A stretch of 11,118 nucleotides of DNA from CAYVCP01 sp964450565. GTDB lineage: Bacteria; Patescibacteriota; Minisyncoccia; Minisyncoccales; CG1-02-41-26. The stretch covers positions 1 through 11,118 of the forward strand of contig CAYVCP010000015.1 of the NCBI GenBank assembly GCA_964450565.1, read 5' to 3'. The number at the start of each line of letters is the position of its first letter. The first letter of the stretch is position 1. The position numbers and the translations under genes are program-made. The notes under the pieces are model-generated. The model was not told the origin of the DNA and made no database searches. It saw only the letters and a program-made list of their open reading frames with translations. Shown piece by piece: positions 5,338 to 10,677 of the stretch.

Positions 5338-6409
5338 ATGAATGAATCAGAAGAAAAAATTGAAGGATTATATAAAGAGCTCCTTTCTTTGGAGCACTGT
5401 CTTTGAGATAGAGAAGCTTGGTGATTTAGAAAAAGAAATAGAAAGTCCTGAATTTTGGTCTAACCAAAAGAGAGCTAAAGAAGTTAAGGTAAAGATTTCT
5501 GACTTAAGAGAGAAAAAAGATTCTTTTGAATCATTGAAAAAAGAAATTAAAGAATTAAAAGAATTTTTATCTATTGTGAAAGAAGAGGATTTAGAAGGTA
5601 AGTTACTAGAGGTAGAGAAAAAGATAAAAGATTTTAAAATTAAATCTTTTTTATCTGACGTTTATGATTTAGGAGGATGTATTTTTACTTTAAAATCAGG
5701 AGCAGGTGGTAGGGATGCTGAAGATTGGACAGTTCTTTTATTTGAAATGTATAAAAAGTATTTTATCAACAAAGATTGGATGTTTAGAGTTATTTCAGAA
5801 AGCTTTGGTGAATCAGGAGGGCCAGAAGGAAGAATAGGTTTAAAAGAGGTTGTTTGCGAAGTAAAAGGAAAGTATGCATATGGTTTGTTAAAAAAAGAAA
5901 CAGGGGTTCATAGACTAGTTAGGATGAGTCCTTTTTCTTCAAAGCAATTAAGACACACCTCTTTTGCTTCTGTTGAAGTTTTACCTAAGATAGAAGACAT
6001 TTCTGAAGTTGCTTTGAAAGAGGAAGACTTAAAATTAGATACTTTTAGGTCTTCGGGTAAAGGAGGGCAAAACGTTAACAAGAGAGAGACAGCAGTAAGA
6101 TTGACCCACATTCCGACGGGATTAGTATCTTCTTGTCAGTCAGAAAGATTACAGATTCAAAATAAAAAGTTCGCTTTACAAATATTGGCTGCAAAGATCA
6201 TGAGAAAAAAAGAAGAAGAGAGAGAAAAAGAAATTAAAGCAGTGAGGGGCGATAAAATGTCTGTTGATTTCGGACATCAAATAAGGTCTTATGTCTTTCA
6301 CCCCTATCAATTAGTTAAAGATCATAGAACAGGGGTTGAAGTAAAGAATGTTGAGAGTGTTCTCGGCGGTAATTTAGATCAATTCATTGAAAAAGAAATT
6401 ACAATATGA
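5338..6409 (+). CDS. prfB: Peptide chain release factor 2, made by +1 programmed frameshift
   Basis: RF2 releases finished proteins at UGA and UAA. The real start is the ATG at 5338: 22 codons (beginning MNESEEK and ending SLEHCL) are read to CTT-TGA (5401-5406), one T is skipped, and reading continues as GAG-ATA-GAG from 5405 to the TGA at 6407-6409, giving 356 aa. The joined sequence has the proper RF2 N-terminus leading into LEKEIESPEFW. Starting at the ATG at 5342 instead gives an unrelated N-terminus. The UGA-specificity motif SPF is at about 197-199 and the catalytic GGQ at about 242-244 of the fused protein. The domain order (N-terminal coiled coil, GAGG segment, SPF, GGQ, basic helix) is complete. 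Low RF2 slows termination at the internal UGA and favours the shift, an autoregulatory loop known in many bacteria. The stop overlaps the ftsE start by four bases. Confidence 0.93.
5391..5407 (+). promoter_or_regulatory. prfB +1 frameshift signal
   Basis: The slippery codon CTT and the stop TGA (5401-5406) are followed by G, so a one-base slip turns CTT-TGA-G into TTT-GAG. An internal Shine-Dalgarno-like GGAG (5391-5394) lies six bases before CTT. In E. coli prfB the AGGGGG element sits three bases before CTT, so the stimulator here is shorter and further away. The GGAG also faces an upstream CTCC (5381-5384). Confidence 0.85.
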
Positions 6410-7095
6410 TTTCCTTTGATAATATAACAAAAGTTTTTACAACTAAAAGTCATAGAGTGATAGCTTTAGAGAACGTTTCTTTTAATATTGAGAAAGGAAG
6501 TTTTGTTTCTGTTGTTGGAAAATCAGGAGCTGGCAAAACAACCTTAGTTAAAATATTAATAGGGGAGTATAAACCAACTAGAGGAAGTGTTTTTTTTAAC
6601 GGAGCAGATGTTACTCATTTAAAAAGCTCTGATTTACAAAAGATTAGAAGAAAAATGGGCGTGGTCTTTCAAGATTATAAATTATTATCACATAAAACAG
6701 TAAAAGAAAACTTAGAATATATTATGCAGATTTTATCAGCTTCTGATGAGGGGATTGAAAGAGATGTCCCTAGGGTTTTAGAAATTGTAGGACTTGAAGA
6801 AAAAAAAGATTATTGTCCTGAAGAATTATCTGGTGGGGAGCAACAAAGATTGGCAATCGCAAGGGCTTTAATACATAGACCAGATATTATCATAGCTGAC
6901 GAACCAACTGGTAATTTGGATCCTTATAATACATATGAAGTTGTCCATTTATTAAAAAAGATTAATGATTTAGGAACAACTATTGTTTTATTCACCCATA
7001 ATAGGGATGTTGTCGATGGATTAAAGAAAAGAGTTATTACTATAGAAGAAGGAAGAATTATTCACGATAACCCAAAAGGTAAATTTATATTATAA
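6406..7095 (+). CDS. ftsE: Cell-division ATP-binding protein FtsE
   Basis: FtsE is the cytoplasmic ATPase of the FtsEX complex, which couples the divisome to activation of cell-wall hydrolases. All ABC motifs are present: Walker A GKSGAGKT (38-45), Q-loop Gln89 in VVFQDYKLL, signature LSGGEQQ (141-147), Walker B IIIADE (161-166) followed by PTGNLDP, and the H-loop His198 in LFTHNRD. The FQDYKLL sequence and the length of 229 aa are typical of FtsE. The ATG overlaps the prfB stop (ATGA), which indicates translational coupling. ftsX follows after four bases. Confidence 0.96.
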   Translation: MISFDNITKVFTTKSHRVIALENVSFNIEKGSFVSVVGKSGAGKTTLVKILIGEYKPTRGSVFFNGADVTHLKSSDLQKIRRKMGVVFQDYKLLSHKTVKENLEYIMQILSASDEGIERDVPRVLEIVGLEEKKDYCPEELSGGEQQRLAIARALIHRPDIIIADEPTGNLDPYNTYEVVHLLKKINDLGTTIVLFTHNRDVVDGLKKRVITIEEGRIIHDNPKGKFIL

Positions 7096-7099
7096 AAAT

Positions 7100-8011
7100 A
7101 TGTGCACAAGCTTTAAACGTATCTTAAAATTTGGCTGGCAGGGATTTTGGAGAAATAAGGCATTATCAGCTCAAGTTATTTTTATTATGATGATAACTGT
7201 TTTTGTACTAACTTCTCTTTTTGTGTTTAAACAAATTAGTGGTTTTATGATTGAAGAGGCTCAAAAGAAGGTAGATGTTTCTGTCTACTTTAAAAAAGAA
7301 GTAGTAGAAAGTAGGATTTTAGAAGTTAAAGAAAAGATAGAAACTTTTTCTAATGAAATAGAAAGGGTAGATTATGTTTCCACAGAATCAGCGAAAGAAT
7401 CGTTTATTGAGAAACATAAAGATGATGCATTGTATATGACAGCTTTAGCAAATGTTGAAGGCAATCCTTTCTTTGCTTCTTTGAATATTTCAGCTAAAAC
7501 CTCTGATCAATATGCTTATATCGCTAGTTTCCTAGAAGAAGCTCCCTATGTTTCTTTGATAGAAAAGGTTTCTTATAATAAAAACAGAGAGGTTATAGAT
7601 AAGTTGTTTGGGATAGCTTCTAATATAGAAAAAGGAGGACTTGTTTTAAGTATCTTTTTTGCTATTCTAGTACTGCTTATAACGTTCAATACTGTAAAAT
7701 TAAGTATCTTTTCTTCAAAGAGAGAAATAGCTACTAGAAAGCTCGTAGGTGCCTCTAATTGGTTTATAAGGGGGCCTTTCTTAGTTCAAGGGGTACTTTA
7801 TGCTCTCTTTGGGGTGTTTATCTTTGATGTTCTCTTTGTAGCATTTGTTTTATTATTAAATTCTCAATTTGCTTCCTTACTTTTAGACTTTAATATCTTA
7901 AACTCTTTACAGGAAAATGTCTTAATTCTATTTTTAATCCAGATATTATTCTCTCTTTTTTTGGGAATTGTTTCTTCTTATATCGCAGTTCGGAAGTATT
8001 TGAAAGTATAA
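7100..8011 (+). CDS. ftsX: Cell-division membrane protein FtsX
   Basis: FtsX is the membrane subunit of FtsEX and passes the ATPase cycle of FtsE to extracellular partners that activate peptidoglycan hydrolases. The 303-aa product has the standard layout: a short cytoplasmic N-terminus with a WRNK motif, TM1 at about 25-45, an extracytoplasmic domain at about 50-175 ending in VSYNKNREVIDKLF, then TM2 (about 180-200), TM3 (about 228-254) and TM4 (about 274-296). Between TM2 and TM3 is the diagnostic cytoplasmic loop SSKREIATRKLVGASNWFIRGPF. The start is four bases after ftsE and has no Shine-Dalgarno sequence, consistent with coupled translation. The stop is four bases before tRNA-Gln. Confidence 0.95.
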   Translation: MCTSFKRILKFGWQGFWRNKALSAQVIFIMMITVFVLTSLFVFKQISGFMIEEAQKKVDVSVYFKKEVVESRILEVKEKIETFSNEIERVDYVSTESAKESFIEKHKDDALYMTALANVEGNPFFASLNISAKTSDQYAYIASFLEEAPYVSLIEKVSYNKNREVIDKLFGIASNIEKGGLVLSIFFAILVLLITFNTVKLSIFSSKREIATRKLVGASNWFIRGPFLVQGVLYALFGVFIFDVLFVAFVLLLNSQFASLLLDFNILNSLQENVLILFLIQILFSLFLGIVSSYIAVRKYLKV

Positions 8012-8015
8012 GTAA

Positions 8016-8086
8016 TGCCAGGTCTTCTAATGGTAGGAACGTGGACTCTGAATCCATTAATCTAGGTTCGAATCCTAGCCTGGCAG
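8016..8086 (+). tRNA. tRNA-Gln (anticodon CTG)
   Basis: This is a complete 71-nt cloverleaf: acceptor TGCCAGG/CCTGGCA, D-stem TTCT/GGAA, anticodon stem GTGGA/TCCAT with loop CTCTGAA (anticodon CTG at 8048-8050), T-arm CTAGG/CCTAG with loop TTCGAAT, and discriminator G. The U1-A72 pair and G73 are glutamine identity features. Its last bases form the start of a 36-nt direct repeat that recurs 980 bp downstream, which marks it as an insertion site. Confidence 0.95.
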
Positions 8087-8119
8087 CAGGATAGGGCGAC
8101 CGAGAGGCGTCCAAAAAAT
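8084..8119 (+). repeat. Direct repeat DR1 at the tRNA-Gln 3' end, with GAGA-loop hairpin
   Basis: This 36-nt sequence, starting inside the tRNA acceptor end, is repeated at 9064-9099 with 33 of 36 bases identical. It contains GGGCG (8094-8098), a bulged A, CC, a GAGA tetraloop, GG and CGTCC (8108-8112), which fold into a 7-bp hairpin with one G-U pair. The hairpin is followed by six A residues and, within ten bases, the ATG of the first cassette gene. It may act as an attachment site, a 5' leader structure, or both. Confidence 0.85.
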
Positions 8120-8121
8120 AT

Positions 8122-8553
8122 ATGAAATACAAAAGTGAATTAGGCTCTTTAAATGATATTTTAAAAAATTGTATTTTTGCTTTTAAGGAGCTTTGTTCAA
8201 TCAACAAAGAGATAAAAGAAGGGGTACAGAGGTTAAACCCAGGCAAGGATGCTCAAAAGAGAGTTCTATTTAATAGAGTCCTGAGAGACTATTTGATAGT
8301 TAGAGTGTATAATTTATTTGATCCTAGCGAAAAAACAATCTCTTTGCTTACTACAGTATTTAAGAACCATAAGAGAATTCTGGAGATTCAACAGGAAGAT
8401 ATTATCAAGAAAATAATTGAGAACCGTTGTAATTTTGTTGCACATTTCAACAAAAAGGTTCGAAGCAATATAATTGCAGAAGACTTATGCAAGTCAAACT
8501 TGGGTAATCTTTTATCTGAATTATTTAACATAGTTAATCTATATAAAATATGA
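8122..8553 (+). CDS. Small helical protein, possibly HEPN/AbiU2-like (143 aa)
   Basis: The function is not certain. The product is soluble and almost entirely alpha-helical. Residues 101-109 read NRCNFVAHF, with Arg102 and His108 in the R-x5-H arrangement seen in AbiU2-like and other degenerate HEPN domains (RNxxxAH type). The preceding helix NRVLRDYLIVRVYNLFD also fits such four-helix proteins. Many HEPN proteins act in phage defence or toxin-antitoxin systems, but the canonical catalytic spacing R-x4-H is not met, so catalysis is not claimed. The start lies nine bases after the DR1 hairpin and lacks a Shine-Dalgarno sequence. The TGA stop overlaps the ATG of the next gene by four bases, so the two are coupled. 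This is the first gene of the cassette inserted after tRNA-Gln. Confidence 0.72.
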   Translation: MKYKSELGSLNDILKNCIFAFKELCSINKEIKEGVQRLNPGKDAQKRVLFNRVLRDYLIVRVYNLFDPSEKTISLLTTVFKNHKRILEIQQEDIIKKIIENRCNFVAHFNKKVRSNIIAEDLCKSNLGNLLSELFNIVNLYKI

Positions 8554-8960
8554 ACAATAAAAATATTATTATAATCTTACTTATTATATTATTAGGTGCA
8601 TCGGTTTATTTCAATATTACATCTAATAATAAGAAAATAAGTGTGACAGATGAAACATTGAAGTGTATCGAACTATGGGAGAAGAAAAAAGATAGAATAT
8701 TTGCCAATGAAATTGGCAATTATAGGGTAATTTGGAGTGAAGAATTAAATACTTGTTTGGCTGGTAATATTTACGATGAATATATGAACACTGGCAGAGA
8801 TGACGAGTATGCCAAATATTTTATCTTTGTTATTGATTTATTAACTGATGAAGTTCTTTTAGGATATCAGGTACGCGGAGATGCGATGGAAGATAGCGAA
8901 GGAGTGAAATGGGAAGAAGCAATCAAACAATACGAAAATTTTGGTTTAAGAGTGTTTTAG
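8550..8960 (+). CDS. Membrane-anchored extracytoplasmic protein of unknown function (136 aa)
   Basis: I do not recognise this family. Residues 6-23 form one strongly hydrophobic helix after MNNKN, acting as an uncleaved signal anchor. The remaining 110 residues are hydrophilic and probably face outward. The exported part contains two cysteines (Cys39 and Cys69), which could form a disulphide, and several Trp and Tyr residues (LWEKKKD, YRVIWSEE). There is no lipobox, since no Cys follows the hydrophobic stretch closely. The ATG overlaps the stop of the upstream gene (ATGA), so the two are a translationally coupled pair and may act together: a cytoplasmic helical protein plus a surface protein. 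Element A starts 16 bases after the TAG stop. Confidence 0.75.
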   Translation: MNNKNIIIILLIILLGASVYFNITSNNKKISVTDETLKCIELWEKKKDRIFANEIGNYRVIWSEELNTCLAGNIYDEYMNTGRDDEYAKYFIFVIDLLTDEVLLGYQVRGDAMEDSEGVKWEEAIKQYENFGLRVF

Positions 8961-8976
8961 GTAAAGATAGCTCCTC

Positions 8977-9069
8977 CGACCGAGATGGGTCAGAAGAATA
9001 GTGAATTTAACTGTTCTAGAGCCTCTCTGGGGTTGATAGTAGCCGGTTCTAGACCGAAGATGCCAGCAG
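8977..9069 (+). repeat. Cassette-end element A (decayed tRNA-Gln-like 3' end)
   Basis: This GC-richer, non-coding stretch of about 92 nt follows the first cassette and aligns with element B (9856-9947) across its whole length with one single-base gap. TCTAGAGCC (9015-9023) pairs with GGTTCTAGA (9045-9053). Its last 25 bases line up ungapped with the T-arm and acceptor end of tRNA-Gln (GGTTC, then CC, then CAGCAG), and it runs straight into DR2. It begins with CGACCGAGA, the core of the DR hairpin. Confidence 0.7.
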
Positions 9070-9099
9070 TTTAGGGCGACCGAGAGGCATCCAAAAAAT
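9064..9099 (+). repeat. Direct repeat DR2 with GAGA-loop hairpin
   Basis: This is the second copy of the repeat at 8084-8119: 33 of 36 bases are identical, and a 28-base core has one difference (G at 8109, A at 9089). The change replaces a G-C pair by an A-C mismatch in the hairpin. As with DR1, a six-A run and then a start codon follow (ATG 9105). Confidence 0.85.
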
Positions 9100-9104
9100 T
9101 AATT

Positions 9105-9872
9105 ATGGAACAGTCATTTTTAAATAAAAAAACTAGTTTTTGGAGAGATTTTAAAATTAGCATGAATGTCCTATTGTCTTGTATAGCCTTTTTGATTTAT
9201 TTCCACATTGCGATTAATTACAGAAGGGTAAATTTTGCTGAGGTTTTAGCTGTTGTCGCAATCATCCTGGCGGTATCCTCACCTTATTATCTGAATAGAA
9301 AAATTCAAATAATAGAAGAAGGCAAGAAGTTGAATAAAAGAATTGTGTTATTGAATTCCCTTGTAAGATATTTAAGGTTTCTACGAGTATATGCTGGCGA
9401 CGAGAAAGACGACGGCTTTCTTGAAGAAAGAAAAGATGCTTGGAAGATTAAGCATTATTGTGAGTTCGCTAATCCTGAAACTTCAAGGTTTCCCATTGAT
9501 CCTCCTATTTTTGACTATGTTCAAATAATAGAAATTTTAGGTGAGGATATTAGCAATACTATTTACACATTAAGTAGGGCAATTAATAATCACAACGCAT
9601 TTTTATCCAAGATAGAGATTTTTAAAACTTCCCTTGATCAAGAAAATGCTATCGATAAACTATATAAAATGTGGGAAGGGTTACATTTTTATTATATTGG
9701 GTGTGACAAGAATAAGATGTTATATTTTTGGAATAAACAGCTTAGATTAAAATTAAATGGAATGATTATAAATACCGAGAAAGAAAGAGATAGTTTTTAC
9801 AAAAAATATCAGAGAGTCTTTTGTTGCAATTTAGAAAAATTACAAAAACTGAACTCGACTGAGGCTAGTTAG
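9105..9872 (+). CDS. Two-helix membrane protein of unknown function (255 aa)
   Basis: I do not recognise this family. Two closely spaced hydrophobic helices at about 19-38 and 44-62 form a membrane hairpin. A cytoplasmic domain of about 190 residues follows. It is mostly helical and includes a charged segment (GDEKDDGFLEERKDAWK, about 98-114) and a Cys-containing C-terminal helix. A membrane hairpin plus cytosolic domain is common among small accessory and defence effectors, but no catalytic motif is visible. Translation starts six bases after the A-run of DR2, with no Shine-Dalgarno sequence. The last codons, encoding STEAS, lie inside element B, so the gene end and the repeat overlap. This is a one-gene cassette, the second after tRNA-Gln. 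Confidence 0.77.
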   Translation: MEQSFLNKKTSFWRDFKISMNVLLSCIAFLIYFHIAINYRRVNFAEVLAVVAIILAVSSPYYLNRKIQIIEEGKKLNKRIVLLNSLVRYLRFLRVYAGDEKDDGFLEERKDAWKIKHYCEFANPETSRFPIDPPIFDYVQIIEILGEDISNTIYTLSRAINNHNAFLSKIEIFKTSLDQENAIDKLYKMWEGLHFYYIGCDKNKMLYFWNKQLRLKLNGMIINTEKERDSFYKKYQRVFCCNLEKLQKLNSTEAS

Positions 9873-9947
9873 GGAGTGGTTGGCTGGTGGCTTCTGGAGG
9901 CCTGCTGGGTTTGAAACTTGCTGGTTTCAGACTGAAGTTGCTAGCTA
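9856..9947 (+). repeat. Cassette-end element B, counterpart of element A
   Basis: It aligns with element A from CGACTGAG (A: CGACCGAG) through CTGGGTTTGA (A: CTGGGGTTGA) to AGACTGAAG-TTGCTAGC (A: AGACCGAAG-ATGCCAGC). The corresponding stem is TCTGGAG-GCC (9893-9902, one bulged G) with GGTTTCAGA (9923-9931). It differs from A by a paired change of A-T to G-C at the fourth position. It is G-rich compared with its surroundings and overlaps the last codons of the gene before it. Confidence 0.65.
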
Positions 9948-10121
9948 ACAAAAGGTGCTCATAAATATTGTCGCATTAAAAGATTATTCTAATAAGTATC
10001 ATATTGGTTTAGATTGTATATAGAAAGTAGTAAAATTATTTAATACCGTACAATAAACTTATATTTTGTTTTATTTCTGACTTGTGTTATACTAATTATA
10101 ATATAAAAATATGGGAATTGG
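9948..10121. other. AT-rich intergenic region between cassette 2 and the Nudix operon
   Basis: After element B there is about 174 nt of AT-rich sequence. I see no gene, repeat or terminator in its first 115 bases. Its right part carries the promoter of the small ORF and Nudix operon. Confidence 0.6.
10065..10093 (+). promoter_or_regulatory. Extended -10 promoter of the Nudix-rdgB operon
   Basis: TG-T-TATACT (10085-10093) is an extended -10 element. A weak -35 box, TTTGTT at 10065-10070, sits 17 bases upstream. A TATAAT at 10097-10102 could serve as an alternative -10 box. The start point would be near 10100, about 20 bases before the first ATG at 10122. Confidence 0.5.
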
Positions 10122-10262
10122 ATGGGCAAACGAAAAAAGAATAGAGAGAAAAAAAAGAAAGAAGAACAAAAAGCTTCTCAAGAAAAAGAAAAAATAGAAT
10201 TTTACAAAGAACTCGCTGTAAATGCGATTTTTTTGTTAAAATCATATCAATATGAAGCATAG
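10122..10262 (+). CDS. Small Lys/Glu-rich protein (46 aa) ahead of the Nudix gene
   Basis: An ATG after GGGAATTGG opens a 46-codon frame that overlaps the Nudix start by 11 bases. The product begins with a highly basic stretch (MGKRKKNREKKKKEEQK), continues into an amphipathic helix and ends LAVNAIFLLKSYQYEA. The family is not recognised. Support comes from its position just after a promoter and its overlap with the next gene. The alternative is an AT-rich chance frame acting as a leader. If it is translated, coupling to the Nudix gene is likely. Confidence 0.45.
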   Translation: MGKRKKNREKKKKEEQKASQEKEKIEFYKELAVNAIFLLKSYQYEA

Positions 10263-10677
10263 AGCAGTAGCAATTATTATCAAAAATGGAAAGATTTTAT
10301 TAATCCATAGAATTAAAAATAAGAGAGAGTATTTTGTTTTTCCAGGAGGAGGCATAGAAGAAAATGAAACAAAAGATGGAGCGCTTCAAAGAGAAGTAAA
10401 AGAAGAATTAAACCTTGATGTAAAATCTAAAGAATTGATTTTTCAAATTAAAAATGGAGATCATCAAGAATTCTATTTTCTCATTAAAAGTTTTTTGGGA
10501 GAAGTAAGGTTGGGGGGCGAAGAAAAAGAAACTATGAATGAAAATAATCAATATCATTTAATTTGGTTTAAACTTAAAGAAGCATTTAGTTTAAAAGATC
10601 TTTTTCCAAAAGAAGCTAGAAATAAATTACAAGATATTAATAACTATGAACAACTTAGTTTTAGTAACGGGAAATAA
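10252..10677 (+). CDS. Nudix hydrolase
   Basis: Nudix enzymes hydrolyse nucleoside diphosphates linked to another group, often to clear oxidised or wrong nucleotides. The Nudix box runs from residue 33 to 55 (G-x5-E-x7-REVKEELNL), with the metal-binding core REVKEE (47-52). The usual Gly after EEL is Asn54, a tolerated variation. The start VAIIIKNGKILLIHRIK and the strand YFVFPGGG are typical of the fold. The substrate cannot be read from the sequence. The gene overlaps the small ORF upstream by 11 bases and the rdgB/HAM1 gene downstream by 32 bases, so a joint role in nucleotide-pool cleaning is plausible. Confidence 0.93.
   Translation: MKHRAVAIIIKNGKILLIHRIKNKREYFVFPGGGIEENETKDGALQREVKEELNLDVKSKELIFQIKNGDHQEFYFLIKSFLGEVRLGGEEKETMNENNQYHLIWFKLKEAFSLKDLFPKEARNKLQDINNYEQLSFSNGK

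Noticed and set aside
5342..5404. prfB starting at ATG 5342 without a frameshift
   Set aside because: The 21 residues encoded before the shift site in this frame do not resemble RF2, whereas the overlapping zero frame ending in CTT-TGA does.
8094..8119. DR hairpin as an intrinsic terminator
   Set aside because: It is followed by a run of A, not T, on the plus strand; on the minus strand the T-run precedes the hairpin.
7890..8246. 118-codon minus-strand frame across the ftsX end, tRNA-Gln and the next gene
   Set aside because: It runs antisense through a certain tRNA and two coding genes and has no family resemblance.
9868..9950. Element B as a true integron attC site (GTTAGGG and AGCTAAC ends)
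   Set aside because: The core sites are in the wrong relative order (GTT first, AAC last), do not match GTTRRRY/RYYYAAC, and no integron integrase is present.
10111..10197. 28-codon ORF starting at the ATG at 10111
   Set aside because: It is almost pure Lys/Arg in a poly-A tract, and the overlapping 46-codon frame that couples to the Nudix gene is better.
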